DNA of 64,000 bases from Rhizobium sp. CCGE531 (GCF_003627795.1 NZ_CP032685.1:744001-808000), one strand, 5' to 3'. Numbered from the stretch's first letter, positions 33,345 through 43,517 are shown. The notes: a model not told the origin generated them from the sequence alone. Numbers and translations are program-made.

Positions 33345-34430
33345 TCAGCTGCCGATACCGAGCTTCTTGCAGCCATCGGCATAGCGGTCGATGCAGAGCT
33401 GATCCGGCGTCTGGATCGGCTTGCCGTTGACGGTCTTGTCGATGATCTCGGCCTTCAGGTTTTCGGACGTGACCAATGCCGGCGTGAAGAGCTTGGTCGG
33501 CGTGTCGAAGAGCTTCGTGTCGGCCTTCGGCGCCTGTCCTGATAGTAATTCGATCGCGACATTGGCGGCGGCGGCGGCGACGATCTCGCTCGGCTTGGAG
33601 ATCGTATTGTACTGGTCGCCGGAAATGATGAGCTGCAGGCCGGCGATCGTCGCGTCATTGCCCGTGACAGGCGGGACCGGATCGAAACCGGCCGCCTTGA
33701 AGGCGGCCACCGCCGCGCCGCCCGTGCCGTCATTGGCGGCAACGACGCCGAGGATCTTCTTGCCGAAGCGGGTGATCTGACCGCTTGCCCATTGCTGCGC
33801 CTTCGGCGGCGCCCATTCGGGCGTGTCGAATTCCGCCAGCACCGGATAGCCGCCCTCGGCGAGACCGGCATGGATGCCCTTCTTGATCAGGCCGGCGGCC
33901 GCGTCGGTCGGCGAGCCGTTGATCTCGAGAAGGCCGCCGTCGCCTGCCTTCACGTTCTTGGCCTTCAGGTGATCGACCAGCGATTTCGCGATCATCTTGC
34001 CGATCTCTTCATTGTTGAAGGAGACATAGTAGTCGGCGGCAGCTGACGGAATCGGGCGGTCATAGGCGATGACCTTCACACCCTGGCTTTGCGCCAGCTT
34101 CACCAGCGAAGCCGCAGCCGTGGAATCGACCGGATCGAGCACGATCGCCTTTGCACCCTGCGAGATCGCCGAGTTGAACTGCTGCTGCTGACGCGAGGCA
34201 TCGCCATTGGCATTCTGGTAGATGACCTTGCAGCCGGCGCAGAGCTTCTTCATCTCCGCCTGGAAACCGGGGAAATCATGCTCTTCATAGCGTGTGGAGC
34301 TCTGGTCCGGCATCAGGAAGGCAACGGTCGCGTCCGTCACCTTGGCGGACTGCGCGAAGGCGGATGTGCCGGCCAGAAGACCGACCGCAAATGCGGCTGC
34401 GCCAGCGATTTTCAGTGCGAAATGGGTCAT
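33345..34430 (-). CDS. CUT2 sugar ABC transporter substrate-binding protein
   Basis: This 361-residue periplasmic protein of the XylF/RbsB type has signal peptide IAGAAAFAVGLLAGTSAFA cleaved before QS (residue ~27). The mature protein has VAFLMPDQSSTRYEEHDFPGF, KAIVLDPVDSTAA and the hinge-region VTGNDATIAGLQLIISGDQYNTI. ATG 34430 has GGAGAAATTCC upstream. It is the first structural gene after the AraC regulator. The ligand is probably a pentitol or pentose. Confidence 0.92.
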   Translation of the reverse strand: MTHFALKIAGAAAFAVGLLAGTSAFAQSAKVTDATVAFLMPDQSSTRYEEHDFPGFQAEMKKLCAGCKVIYQNANGDASRQQQQFNSAISQGAKAIVLDPVDSTAAASLVKLAQSQGVKVIAYDRPIPSAAADYYVSFNNEEIGKMIAKSLVDHLKAKNVKAGDGGLLEINGSPTDAAAGLIKKGIHAGLAEGGYPVLAEFDTPEWAPPKAQQWASGQITRFGKKILGVVAANDGTGGAAVAAFKAAGFDPVPPVTGNDATIAGLQLIISGDQYNTISKPSEIVAAAAANVAIELLSGQAPKADTKLFDTPTKLFTPALVTSENLKAEIIDKTVNGKPIQTPDQLCIDRYADGCKKLGIGS

Positions 34431-34630
34431 TGGAATTTCTCCGTTCCAAATGGTAGTGGTTTCCCTCGATCATCACGGCTGTCCGCACGCGATGCTCTTG
34501 TTCGGTGTTCCTCCGACAACGGTCACGCGACCAATGCGGCGGCAATTTTGGACAAGCGTTCTCCTTCGGGCGACAGAGGTGCCCGTTCGCTTGCCCTGAA
34601 GATTATCTTTCCTCCCCGTCCTCCCCTTTG

Positions 34631-35515
34631 TTAGGCGGCCTCCACCGCGCGTGCGTGCTGCGCCAATAGCGACCTGAACCGGGAGGGCGCCATGCCCTTC
34701 TGATCCAGAAAACGCCGATTGAAGTTCGATATATTGTTGAAGCCTGCCGCAAAGCAGATATCGGTGATCGTCATCTCTGCCTTGCTCATCAGCAGATGAC
34801 AGGCGAAGTTGATGCGCAGCCGATTGACATATTGCACCAGTGCCATGCCGGTATGGCGGCGGAAACTGCGCGAGAAAGCGCTCGGGCTCTGGCCGGTCAA
34901 TTCGGCCAGATCGCATTCGCTGAACGGCTCAGTGAGGTGCGCATTGATGAAGGCCAGCGCCTGGTTGACGCCCGCCGACATGAAACCGGAGGGATCCGGC
35001 TGGTAGCCGGCGCTGGCCAGCGTGCGCGTGCCCTCGGCGCTGCTCATGGCGTCGAGAATATTCATGAAGAGCTCGATGCGGCGGATGCCCGATGCCTCGA
35101 CAAGTTCGCCAAGGATCGGGCCGACGATGGCAGCAGTCTCGGGAGTGAAAAGCGCACCGCGGCGGCTTGTTTCCAGGATGCCTGTGCAAGCCGATAATTC
35201 GGGGAAAACCTTGCTGGCATCGGCGAAGAAGGATTCGGAAAATTGCAGGACGCGGCAGCGCAGCGGCAGGGTGACGCCGACAGGCACGTCGCTCACCCAG
35301 TTGTGCGGCAGGTTCGGCCCCGTCAGCACCAGATTGCCCGGTTCAAACTCGCCGATGAAGTCGCCGATGAAATATTGTCCCGTCGTCGCAACGACATGGT
35401 GGATTTCATATTCGGGATGGAAATGCCAGCGAACCGTACGATAGGGATAGCCGTGCTCCCAGGCCTTGAAGGATTCTCCGCTGCCGATCGCAACCACTTC
35501 CAAATCGGGATTCAT
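34631..35515 (-). CDS. AraC-family regulator with cupin sensor domain
   Basis: This 294-residue regulator has an N-terminal cupin sugar-sensing part (RWHFHPEYEIHHVVATTG; EPGNLVLTGPNLPHNW). The C-terminal AraC double helix-turn-helix starts near residue ~190 (VNQALAFINAHLTEPFSECDLAELTGQSPSAFSRSFRRHTG, then ITDICFAAGFNNISNFNRRF). It lies 200 bases upstream of the importer genes on the same strand and presumably activates them in response to the sugar alcohol. No clear operator repeat was found in the 34431-34630 gap. Confidence 0.9.
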   Translation of the reverse strand: MNPDLEVVAIGSGESFKAWEHGYPYRTVRWHFHPEYEIHHVVATTGQYFIGDFIGEFEPGNLVLTGPNLPHNWVSDVPVGVTLPLRCRVLQFSESFFADASKVFPELSACTGILETSRRGALFTPETAAIVGPILGELVEASGIRRIELFMNILDAMSSAEGTRTLASAGYQPDPSGFMSAGVNQALAFINAHLTEPFSECDLAELTGQSPSAFSRSFRRHTGMALVQYVNRLRINFACHLLMSKAEMTITDICFAAGFNNISNFNRRFLDQKGMAPSRFRSLLAQHARAVEAA

Positions 35516-35744
35516 CGGCTAGCCTCCTTTCATCCGTCCGCGTTCACTACGGTTACGGCGCCTCCTCCCAGAGGCCATCGCGTCTTCTATGTCATAGATC
35601 TACCCCGTGCAGCTGCTTGCCGCTACTACGCCTTGTACGCTCGACCGATACTTTTTTGACATGAAGGGCGGCTTGTTTGGTCAAATGTGCAGTGCGGCAT
35701 GGGCACTGCATCGCCAAAACAGCTTTATCTGGCCGGAAGCGGGA

Positions 35745-36698
35745 TCAATCGAGATCGTCGCGAATGCATGCCTTGAACTGTCCCGGCGCAACCTCCCGCA
35801 ATTGCGGAACTGCCGCGGCGCAGGCGTCGAGCGCTAGGGGACAGCGCGTGCGGAAGACGCAGCCACTCGGCGGATTTGCCGGGCTTGGAATATCGCCTTT
35901 CAGGATTTGCCTGTTGCGCCTGACATCGGGATCCGGCGACGGAATGGCTGACAGCAAGGCACGCGTATAGGGGTGGCGGGGTCTGGCATAAAGATCGGCG
36001 CTCGCGGCGATCTCCATAATCCGCCCGAGATAGAGCACGATGACGCGATCACAGAGGTATTCGACCACGGCAAGATCATGGGAGATGAACAGCATGGTGA
36101 GCGCCAGCCGCTGTTGAAGACCGCGCAGCAGATTGATGACCTGGGCCTGAATGGAGACATCCAGTGCCGAGACCGGCTCGTCGGCGACCAGAAACTCCGG
36201 CCCGAGCGCGAGTGCGCGCGCAATCCCGATACGCTGGCGCTGGCCGCCGGAAAATTCATGGGCATAGCGATTGATCGCATCTGCCGGCAAATCCACCTGT
36301 TCGAGTGCCGCCCGCGCCCGATCCAACCGATCGAGGCGGCTGCCGATGCGCTGGATCTTCAGCCCCTCCGTCAGGATCTCGCCGATGGTCATGCGCGGCG
36401 AGAGACTGGCGAAGGGATCTTGGAAAATATACTGCATGCGCGGCCGCATGCGCCTGAGCTCCGCCGCGCCGAGCCCTGTCATTTCCGTGCCGTCGAAGTG
36501 CACGCTGCCCGCCGATGGCTCGATCAGCCGCAGGATCGACCTGCCGATCGTCGTCTTGCCGCTACCGGACTCTCCCACAAGCCCAACGACTTCGCCTTTT
36601 CCGATATCGAAAGAGATATCGCGAAGGATGGCAAGCTTTGCGCCTCGGGACACATAGTCCTTGGCAAGATCGCGAACGGAGACAAGCGCTTCGACCAT
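35745..36698 (-). CDS. Peptide-type ABC transporter ATPase (DppF type)
   Basis: This 317-residue ATPase has Walker A GESGSGKTT, signature FSGGQRQR and Walker B FLVADEPVSALD. The C-terminal oligopeptide-transporter extension has Cys residues in GCVFRTRCPLALDAC. It is the last gene of the GntR-led operon; its ATG at 36698 abuts the stop of the DppD-type gene. The 229-base stretch between it and the AraC gene (35516-35744) shows no gene. Confidence 0.93.
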   Translation of the reverse strand: MVEALVSVRDLAKDYVSRGAKLAILRDISFDIGKGEVVGLVGESGSGKTTIGRSILRLIEPSAGSVHFDGTEMTGLGAAELRRMRPRMQYIFQDPFASLSPRMTIGEILTEGLKIQRIGSRLDRLDRARAALEQVDLPADAINRYAHEFSGGQRQRIGIARALALGPEFLVADEPVSALDVSIQAQVINLLRGLQQRLALTMLFISHDLAVVEYLCDRVIVLYLGRIMEIAASADLYARPRHPYTRALLSAIPSPDPDVRRNRQILKGDIPSPANPPSGCVFRTRCPLALDACAAAVPQLREVAPGQFKACIRDDLD

Positions 36699-37718
36699 CT
36701 AAATCTCCCGCCAGCGGATGCAGCGGCTCGCATGGCTTGCGTCGACGGCATCGAGGGACGGCACCGCTTCGCTGCAGGCCTGGATCGCATGCGCGCAACG
36801 CGGTGCGAAAGCGCAGCCCGCAGGCATTCGCGTCAGGCCCGGCACGACGCCGGGAATGGCATAGAGCGGCTCGCCGGCCTGCCGCATGCGCGTTGCCTCG
36901 CCGAGCCGCGGCATGGAGGCTAAAAGGCCGCGTGTATAGGGATGGCTGGGATTGCGGAATACAGCCTCCGTCGGCCCCTCCTCGACGATCCGGCCGGCAT
37001 ACATGACGGCGACGCGATCGGCGATCTCCGCAACGACGCCGAGATTATGCGTGACGAACAGGATCGCCATGCCGCGCTCCCGCTGCAACCGCTGCAGGAG
37101 ATCGAGGATCTGCGCCTGTATCGTGACGTCGAGCGCCGTCGTCGGCTCGTCGGCGATCAGCAGCACCGGATCGCAGGCAAGCGCCATGGCAATGGTGGCG
37201 CGCTGGCGCATGCCGCCGGACAATTCGTGCGGATATTGCCTGACGCGGCGTTTGGCATCGGGAATGCCGACGCTCTCCAGCAGCGCGATCGCCGCGCCCA
37301 TCGCCGCCGCACGGTCTGCCCCTTGATGAATGCGGATCGGCTCGGCAATCTGGTCGCCGATGGTCAGCACCGGATTGAGACTCGACATCGGCTCCTGAAA
37401 CACCATGCCGATATCACCGCCGCGTATCTCGCGCATATGGCGGTCATCCAAGGTGGCGAGATCGCTGACGATACCTTGCCTGTCCCGCAGCCTGATGCTG
37501 CCGGCGGCGATGGCCCCGACATTGCGCGTCAGAAGCCGCATCACCGAAAGGCTCGTCACCGACTTGCCCGAACCGGACTCGCCGACCAGCGCCAGCGTCT
37601 CGCCGGCGTCGATGGTGAGATCGATATCCCACACGGCAGTCAACTCGCCGCCGCGAGTGCGGAAGACCGTTCTCAGCCCCCTGATATCGAGAACGGGTTG
37701 AGCAGCCGGCGTCGTCAT
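36699..37718 (-). CDS. Peptide-type ABC transporter ATPase (DppD type)
   Basis: This 339-residue ATPase has Walker [10 protein letters not shown], signature LSGGMRQR and [12 protein letters not shown], ending in the cysteine-containing extension [18 protein letters not shown] 37718 starts the recognisable domain two bases after the DapA-like stop; the frame is open further upstream but only as a shadow of that gene. It pairs with the DppF-type ATPase to drive the 38656/39535 permeases. Confidence 0.93.
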   Translation of the reverse strand: MTTPAAQPVLDIRGLRTVFRTRGGELTAVWDIDLTIDAGETLALVGESGSGKSVTSLSVMRLLTRNVGAIAAGSIRLRDRQGIVSDLATLDDRHMREIRGGDIGMVFQEPMSSLNPVLTIGDQIAEPIRIHQGADRAAAMGAAIALLESVGIPDAKRRVRQYPHELSGGMRQRATIAMALACDPVLLIADEPTTALDVTIQAQILDLLQRLQRERGMAILFVTHNLGVVAEIADRVAVMYAGRIVEEGPTEAVFRNPSHPYTRGLLASMPRLGEATRMRQAGEPLYAIPGVVPGLTRMPAGCAFAPRCAHAIQACSEAVPSLDAVDASHASRCIRWREI

Positions 37719-37720
37719 GC

Positions 37721-38635
37721 CTAGAGCAGCCCCGTATTCTTCAGGATCGCATCGATCCTGGCCGTTTCCTCGGCATTCAGCGCCGCGCGCGGCCGGGGCA
37801 TGACAGCGGTATCGATGATGCCGAGGCTTTTCATGGCCGTCTTGAAGGCACCGATGCCGGCCGCGCCGCCGCTGACGCGGCCCTGCGCGACCCAAACGAT
37901 CTCGAACAGGCGGCAAAGCCTCTCCTGCTCGCGCCGGGCGGCAACCCAATCGCCGCGCTGAGCGGCATCCCATAGCCGGACATAGCCATGCGGATCGACA
38001 TTGGCGATGCCGGGAACCACGCCATGCGCGCCCATCAGGAGCGCATTGTCGACGACGATCTCAGAGCCGGTCATCAGGAAGATGTGCCTGTGATCGGCAA
38101 GATCGAGCAGTGCATAGCGGAAATTGCCGTCGTCGCCGCTGGAATCCTTCAACCCGATGATGGTCCCTTCCTTGGCAAGCGTTACCACCGTCTGGCGCTG
38201 CAGCTTCACATGAACGCAGACCGGGATGTCATAGGCGACGAGCGGCACATCGACGGCATCCCGAATATAGCGGAAATGGTCCAGTATCTCGGACTGGCTG
38301 GTCACCGTGTAGAAGGGAGCGGTAACGACAACGGCATCGGCTCCGGCCGCCTTGGCAATTTTCGAATGGGCGATCACGCGGTCGGTTGTGGGGTCGATGG
38401 CGCCGACCAGCAGCGGCACTCGACCGTTCACGACCTTGGCGGAATGTTCGATGATCTCCTGCCTTGTCTTTTCGTCGTGAAAGACGACTTCGCTGGTGGA
38501 GCCCAGCACGAAGACACCGTGACAGCCGCCATCGATCAGATGCTCCAGCACCCTCGTATAGGATGCGTAATCCACGGTGAAATCGTCGTTCAGCGGCGTT
38601 ACGACGGGAGGCACCACGCCCTTGAATTTGCTCAT
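37721..38635 (-). CDS. DapA/NanA-family lyase or aldolase
   Basis: This 304-residue class I aldolase-fold enzyme has the Schiff-base Lys in GLKDSSGD (~residue 163) and the Tyr in [11 protein letters not shown]. The GSTSEV motif sits where DapA has GTTGE. Start ATG 38635. It lies inside a peptide-type importer operon, between permease and ATPase genes, so it probably acts on the imported compound or its product rather than in lysine synthesis. Family reactions include pyruvate-dependent cleavage of 2-keto-3-deoxy sugars, sialic acid or 4-hydroxy-2-oxoglutarate. The substrate cannot be assigned. Confidence 0.88.
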   Translation of the reverse strand: MSKFKGVVPPVVTPLNDDFTVDYASYTRVLEHLIDGGCHGVFVLGSTSEVVFHDEKTRQEIIEHSAKVVNGRVPLLVGAIDPTTDRVIAHSKIAKAAGADAVVVTAPFYTVTSQSEILDHFRYIRDAVDVPLVAYDIPVCVHVKLQRQTVVTLAKEGTIIGLKDSSGDDGNFRYALLDLADHRHIFLMTGSEIVVDNALLMGAHGVVPGIANVDPHGYVRLWDAAQRGDWVAARREQERLCRLFEIVWVAQGRVSGGAAGIGAFKTAMKSLGIIDTAVMPRPRAALNAEETARIDAILKNTGLL

Positions 38636-38655
38636 TGTCTCTTTCTTTCTTGGGT

Positions 38656-39531
38656 TCAGTGAAGTTCGGCGCGCGGATCGAAGGCATCCCTCAGCCCGTC
38701 GCCGATGAAATTGATGGCAAGGACGGCCAGAACCAGCGCGGCGCCCGGAAACAGCCATTGCCAGGGATATTGTTCGAGAACGGCGGTGGAGCGTGCAGCA
38801 TTGAGCATGTTGCCCCAGCTCGCCGCCGGCGGCGCGATGCCGAGCCCGAGAAAAGAAAGCCCGGCCTCCAAGAGGATCGCGTTCGCCACCTGCGTTGTGG
38901 CGTAGACCACCAGAATGTCGATGCAGTTCGGAATGCCATGGCGCAGAAGGAGGTGCGGTAGCCCTGCTCCCATGCCACGCGCCGCCGTCACGAAATCGCG
39001 CTCGCGCAGTTCGAGCAGCCTCGAGCGCACCATGCGGGCAAGCAGCGGCCAGGACAGCAGCGATATGACTGCTATCGTCGGCAGGATGCCGGTGCCGGTG
39101 ATCGAGGCGAGCACAAGAAGGAAGATCACCGGCGGCAAGGTCATGACCAGATCGACGAAACGCATGCTCAGCGCATCCGCCCAGCGACCGGCAAAGGCCG
39201 ACACGAAGCCGAATAGGATACCGATAATGGCGGAAATGACAGTGGAACCTGCCGCAACCATCAGCGATATCCGGCCGCCTTCGAGCACTCGGGCAAAGAC
39301 GTCACGCCCGACACCATCAGTCCCGAACCAATGGGTCGCATTGGGTGGCGCGTTCATGGCCAGCAAGTCGATATCGTTGGGCTGGAACCGCCACCATAGC
39401 GGATAAGTAGCGATCAGAAGCAGCAGCGGCACGGCAATGCATATGCCGAAGAGGGCGGCACCGTTCAGCCGGAAACGGTCGAATGCGCGGGCAAGCGGGC
39501 CATGGCTTGGTCGTTCGGTTCGCGCCAGCAT
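38656..39531 (-). CDS. Peptide-type ABC transporter permease (DppC type)
   Basis: This 291-residue permease has an N-terminal helix after a short basic segment ([23 protein letters not shown]). The marker [24 protein letters not shown] and the C-terminal [16 protein letters not shown] are present. It starts three bases after the DppB-type stop and precedes the DapA-like gene by 20 bases. It forms the channel with the 39535-40494 product. Confidence 0.92.
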   Translation of the reverse strand: MLARTERPSHGPLARAFDRFRLNGAALFGICIAVPLLLLIATYPLWWRFQPNDIDLLAMNAPPNATHWFGTDGVGRDVFARVLEGGRISLMVAAGSTVISAIIGILFGFVSAFAGRWADALSMRFVDLVMTLPPVIFLLVLASITGTGILPTIAVISLLSWPLLARMVRSRLLELRERDFVTAARGMGAGLPHLLLRHGIPNCIDILVVYATTQVANAILLEAGLSFLGLGIAPPAASWGNMLNAARSTAVLEQYPWQWLFPGAALVLAVLAINFIGDGLRDAFDPRAELH

Positions 39532-39534
39532 CTC

Positions 39535-40494
39535 TTAGCCCACCTTGATGCGCGGATCGATCACCGCATAGGCGATATCGGTCAGCAGGTTGACGAGGAT
39601 GACGCAGGCGCCGATGACAAGCGTCGCTCCCATGATGACGGGATAGTCGCGGGAGGTGACCGCATCGACCAGCAGCAGACCCATGCCCGGCCAGTTGAAG
39701 ACGCTTTCGACGAAGATCGCACCGCCGATCGCGAGCCCGATGGTCGAGCCGATGACGGTTACGACAGGCAGGAGCGCATTGCGCAGGGCGTGCTTGACGA
39801 TTACCCAGAACTCGAACACCCCCTTGGCGCGCGCCGTGCGCACATAATCCTGATTGAGGACCTCCAGCAGCGACGCCCGCATATAGCGCATGATCAGCGC
39901 GGCCTGAGCGATCGCCAGAAGCGAAGCCGGCAGGATAAGATGCCGGAGCAGGTCGCCGGCGGAAAAATCCTCGCCGGGCGTCAGCATGCCGCCTGAGGGC
40001 AGCCAGCCGAGACGCACGGCAAAAATGTAGAGGCCGAGGAGCGCGCTCAGAAACGCCGGGCTCGATATGCCGGCCAGTGCCAGGATGGAAAGCGAGACAT
40101 CGGCCAGCGAATTGCGCCTGACGGCGCCGACGACACCTGCGGCAATGCCGGCGACGATCGCCATGATCAGGGCGGAACCCATCAGCAGCACCGTCGGGCC
40201 GATGCGGGACAGGACCAGTGTCAAGACCGATTGATCCAGCCGCTTGATGGAATAGCCGAGATTGCCCTGCAGCGCCTGCTGCAGCCAGCCGACATATTGC
40301 AGCGGCAAGGGCCGATCCAGCCCGAGCCGTTCACGCAGATCGGCCATGGCGGCGGGAGACAAGGGCGTGCTCGGGTCGATATAGGCATCGATCGGATCGC
40401 CCGGCGTCAGCCGCAGCAGGACGAAGACCAGCATGCTCAAGGCAACGAGCATGCCGATACCGATCACAAGACGCCTGAGACCATAGTGAAGCAT
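39535..40494 (-). CDS. Peptide-type ABC transporter permease (DppB type)
   Basis: This 319-residue permease begins with a family-typical first helix ([26 protein letters not shown]). The following stretch is [19 protein letters not shown], and the coupling loop is [33 protein letters not shown]. It follows the binding-protein gene across a 55-base gap carrying a hairpin. Confidence 0.93.
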   Translation of the reverse strand: MLHYGLRRLVIGIGMLVALSMLVFVLLRLTPGDPIDAYIDPSTPLSPAAMADLRERLGLDRPLPLQYVGWLQQALQGNLGYSIKRLDQSVLTLVLSRIGPTVLLMGSALIMAIVAGIAAGVVGAVRRNSLADVSLSILALAGISSPAFLSALLGLYIFAVRLGWLPSGGMLTPGEDFSAGDLLRHLILPASLLAIAQAALIMRYMRASLLEVLNQDYVRTARAKGVFEFWVIVKHALRNALLPVVTVIGSTIGLAIGGAIFVESVFNWPGMGLLLVDAVTSRDYPVIMGATLVIGACVILVNLLTDIAYAVIDPRIKVG

Positions 40495-40519
40495 ATCGAA
40501 CCTGCTTTTCGAGGAATGC

Positions 40520-40542
40520 GCCGGCCACAGCCCGCGGCCGGC
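40520..40542 (-). other. Stem-loop between binding-protein and permease genes
   Basis: GCCGGCC (40520-40526) and GGCCGGC (40536-40542) form a perfect seven-pair GC stem around a nine-base loop. It lies eight bases past the binding-protein stop on the minus strand, the same relative place as in the other ABC operons of this window. Confidence 0.6.
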
Positions 40543-40549
40543 TCAAAAC

Positions 40550-42133
40550 CTAGTTTGAGAGCTTCCACGCTTCCGGATGGGCGATATAAGGCCCGCCGCC
40601 GGGCGCTGGCGTCCAGACGAAATCCTTCACCTTGGACGAAACCACGCCGTAGCGGTTCGCCACCCACATGGTCGCCCAGGGCAGATCCTTGTTCATGACC
40701 TTGCAGACATCCCGGTAGCGCTGATCGCGTTTGCCGGCATCCGTCTCGGCAATGGCGGCATCGAGCGCCTTAGTCAGATCGGGCATGCGCGCGCGTACCA
40801 CATTGGCGCCCGCCGGCGGGATCTGCTTTTCATTGAGCCCGGTATTGATATTGCTTGGATCAGGCCCGTTCTGCAGGCCGGCATAGACGAGCTGGAACTG
40901 CGATGTATCGGCATTGGGGTTGAGCACGATGCCGTTATAGGTCGGCGCATCGACGGCGCGCGGCACGACATTGATGCCGACCTGCGCCAGCATGGCCTGG
41001 ACGGCCGCCAATACGTTCGTTGCAAGCGGCGTGTTGTAGTAGGTCAGCAAGGTGATCGGCTTGCCGCCATTGATCTTGTCCCAGCCAGCCTCGTCCAGCA
41101 GCTGCTTGGCTTTGGCCGGGTCGTAAGGATAGGCTTCGATGCCGTCCGGAACGAGCTGATTGGCGACATAGGCGCAGTTGGCCGGCTTTGCCGCTCCGCC
41201 ATAAAGGCTCTTGATGATCGCATCGCGATTGATGGCGTGCATGACGGCCTGACGGACGCGAAGATCCTTCCACAGCGGCGAATCCTGGTTGAAACCCAGA
41301 TAGTTGACGACGAAGGAATCGCCCTCGATGACCTTCAAGGACTTGTCGTCCTTGAAGGTCGGCACATCGTTGGAATCGACATAGGTGAACTGGATTTCAC
41401 CTGCGCGTAGCGCCGAGATCGCCGCGGCCGGATTGGCGAAATAGCGGTTGATCAGCCGGTCGAGAACGGGCTTGCCGCCGCGATAGTCAGGGTTGGCGGT
41501 GAGTTCGACATACTGGTCCTGCACATATTTGACGAATTTGAACGGACCCGTCCCGATTGGCGAGGTCGACCACCAGGTGCTCTTCGCGAGCTGATCGGCC
41601 GGCACGGCGGCAAGCGCGTGCTCGGGCAGCACCATGATCTTGGCCAGCGTATCCAAGAGGCTCGCCGACGGGGCGGAAAGCTTGACGACGAGGGTATGAT
41701 CGTCGGGCGTCTCGACCGATGACAGGAGTTTAAATCGGGCGGCAAAGACCGAACCGGTCTTGGAATTTGCCGCAAGGTCGATGGTGAACTTGGCGTCCTT
41801 GACCGTGAACGCCTTGCCATCGTGCCATTTGGCGTCGGCAAGCTTGAACGTGTAGGTCAGTTGATCCGGGCTCACCTCATAGGAGGAAGCAAGCACGCCG
41901 ACGATCTTCTGCAGCTTTTCATCGTAGCTGACCAGCGGCTCGAAATAGGTACTGAGCCAAGTGAGACCGGCGGTTGCGGCCAGCGGATTGAAGTTGCCCT
42001 GAAAACCGCCTGGGCCGACATCGAAACCGCCCGACATGGTTGCGGCAGCCGCGGGAGCAGCTGTACCGCTCAAAACAGTGGCCGACATCAACGCTCCCAA
42101 CGCGATTGCCGGCAGATGAAAAGCTTTCCTCAT
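40550..42133 (-). CDS. Peptide-type ABC transporter substrate-binding protein
   Basis: This 527-residue solute-binding family 5 protein has a Sec signal peptide (residues 1-~31, ending APAAA/ATM). Family features are SYEVSPDQLTYTFKLADAKWHDGK, GTGPFKFVKYVQDQYVELTANPDYRGGKP and VRQAVMHAINRDAIIKSLYGG. ATG 42133 follows AGGAGG. It is the first structural gene after the GntR regulator. The ligand is unknown: the family includes receptors for peptides, opines, heme, nickel and oligosaccharides. Confidence 0.92.
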   Translation of the reverse strand: MRKAFHLPAIALGALMSATVLSGTAAPAAAATMSGGFDVGPGGFQGNFNPLAATAGLTWLSTYFEPLVSYDEKLQKIVGVLASSYEVSPDQLTYTFKLADAKWHDGKAFTVKDAKFTIDLAANSKTGSVFAARFKLLSSVETPDDHTLVVKLSAPSASLLDTLAKIMVLPEHALAAVPADQLAKSTWWSTSPIGTGPFKFVKYVQDQYVELTANPDYRGGKPVLDRLINRYFANPAAAISALRAGEIQFTYVDSNDVPTFKDDKSLKVIEGDSFVVNYLGFNQDSPLWKDLRVRQAVMHAINRDAIIKSLYGGAAKPANCAYVANQLVPDGIEAYPYDPAKAKQLLDEAGWDKINGGKPITLLTYYNTPLATNVLAAVQAMLAQVGINVVPRAVDAPTYNGIVLNPNADTSQFQLVYAGLQNGPDPSNINTGLNEKQIPPAGANVVRARMPDLTKALDAAIAETDAGKRDQRYRDVCKVMNKDLPWATMWVANRYGVVSSKVKDFVWTPAPGGGPYIAHPEAWKLSN

Positions 42134-42160
42134 TGCGATCCTCCTCCCTTGTTGCGGTCG

Positions 42161-42871
42161 CTATTTTTTCTTGTTGTTGGCGATCACCTGTGAAATTCCC
42201 TCGTAGTGACGGTCGAGGCGCATGCGCACCTCCTTGAGATTTTTGGATTCCAGCGCGTCGACGATGGCCTCGTGGTCCCGCCAGGTGGCCATGGGATCGA
42301 CATTTTCCAGATCGAAAAAACGGGAGGCCTTGTAGAAGGCGAGCCAGAACACATCGATCAGCCGAACGAATGTCTCGTTGCCCTGGCAGCGAAACAGCAG
42401 CCGGTGAAAAAGCTGGTCATCTTCCGCGAAGGGCTCGCCGCGCTCGGCGTGAGCACGCATGCGGTCGGTGGTCGCGCGCAGCTCGGCCAGATCCTCAGGC
42501 CCGATCATCTCCAGCGTCTTGCCGATCAGGCCGATTTCGAGCGTGCGGCGGATCTCCAGCACTTCCTCCATGTGCCGAAGCGCATCGCCGAGCCCATAGG
42601 CGAGATTGTCGAGCAGCGGCGCAAAGGAGAAAGCCTTGACGAAGATGCCGATACCGCGGCGCGTCTCCAGCACACCGAGAGATTCCAGCGCCTTGATGCC
42701 TTCACGAAGGGAATTGCGGCTGACGCCCAATTGCACCGCAAGCTCACCTTCCGCCGGCAGCATTGTGCCGGCCTGAAGAGCGTTGTCCGCGATGTAACTG
42801 CGCAAGCTTTCCTGCACGGAGACATGCAGCAGCGGCGCGCGCGTCAAAGGCTGGATAAGTTTGCCAACCAT
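42161..42871 (-). CDS. GntR-family regulator, FCD/FadR subgroup
   Basis: This 236-residue regulator has an N-terminal winged helix-turn-helix (SVQESLRSYIADNALQAGTMLPAEGELAVQLGVSRNSLREGIKALESLGVLETRRGIGIFV). The all-helical FCD effector domain has the metal-binding pattern D-x3-H and H near DDQLFHRLLF and WRDHEAIVDALE. ATG 42871 has GGGAG eight bases upstream and is preferred over TTG 42898. It lies just upstream of the binding-protein gene (28-base gap), so regulator and importer are probably one transcript controlled from the palindrome at 42911. Confidence 0.9.
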   Translation of the reverse strand: MVGKLIQPLTRAPLLHVSVQESLRSYIADNALQAGTMLPAEGELAVQLGVSRNSLREGIKALESLGVLETRRGIGIFVKAFSFAPLLDNLAYGLGDALRHMEEVLEIRRTLEIGLIGKTLEMIGPEDLAELRATTDRMRAHAERGEPFAEDDQLFHRLLFRCQGNETFVRLIDVFWLAFYKASRFFDLENVDPMATWRDHEAIVDALESKNLKEVRMRLDRHYEGISQVIANNKKK

Positions 42872-42910
42872 AGAAAAGGCTCCCACAGAGATCGGCAATG
42901 ATCCTATGAA

Positions 42911-42930
42911 CTTGTAGGATATCCGTCAAG
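42911..42930. promoter_or_regulatory. Near-perfect palindrome, likely GntR operator
   Basis: CTTGTAGGATATCCGTCAAG has CTTG/CAAG ends and a GGATATCC core, pairing at 16 of 20 positions. It lies 40 bases upstream of the GntR start. A second ACAAGT half-site at 42934-42939 mirrors the ACTTGT at its left edge. This fits autoregulation of the operon by its own GntR protein. Confidence 0.6.
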
Positions 42931-43060
42931 GGGACAAGTGAGTAGACAGTGCCTAATGGCCGGCCGTGCCCTCCTGGGAGCATCCGCAACCAGCATTAAC
43001 TAGCGACGGTCAGACGATGATCTTCATGTCGAACGATGGCTGGGGAGGTATTGCCAACGC

Positions 43061-43465
43061 TCAATTCGCCCCGTGCGACATATCCGTCTCCGGCAAACGA
43101 ACAAGCTTGCCTTCCTCGGCCTTGTAGAAGTACTGGCTGGCAACCAGCCACCCCTTTAGCGGCCGCAGCGGCGGAATGCAGGTCGCCAGCATGAATGGCC
43201 CCGTCACCAGGAATTGAACCCAGACTGGCGCCGAGAAGGCAACCTCCAGCCAAACGCCGAGAAGCACGCTCGGAATGCAGGCAAAACAGATGACGAAGAA
43301 AGCCGGCCCATCGGCGGGGTCTGCAAAGGAATAGTCGAGGCCACAGGCTTCGCATTGCTTGCGCAGCGTCAAAAATCCATCGAACATGCGCCCTTGTCCG
43401 CAACGAGGGCAACGGCAACGAAGGCCGGTCTGAACCGGGCTCAGCGGCGGATATTCAGTGTCCAT
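43061..43465 (-). CDS. DUF983 membrane protein with zinc-ribbon-like Cys pairs
   Basis: This 134-residue protein has CRCPRCGQGRMF and CEACGLDYSF (two Cys pairs) at residues ~17-47. Two transmembrane helices follow (PAFFVICFACIPSVLLGVWL and WVQFLVTGPFMLATCIPPL). This matches DUF983, common in alphaproteobacteria, of unknown function and often near terminal-oxidase genes. ATG 43465 is chosen with AGGAG upstream. A 16-base palindrome lies 53 bases upstream. Confidence 0.85.
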   Translation of the reverse strand: MDTEYPPLSPVQTGLRCRCPRCGQGRMFDGFLTLRKQCEACGLDYSFADPADGPAFFVICFACIPSVLLGVWLEVAFSAPVWVQFLVTGPFMLATCIPPLRPLKGWLVASQYFYKAEEGKLVRLPETDMSHGAN

Positions 43466-43517
43466 GGCGGCATCACTCCTGAAACAACGTTCTCTGGCGG
43501 CGCGATCAATGTCGCGC

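Noticed and set aside
37721..38635. Calling the DapA-family gene as lysine-biosynthetic dapA
   Set aside because: Its position inside an importer operon and the altered GSTSEV motif argue for a catabolic role, so no symbol was given.
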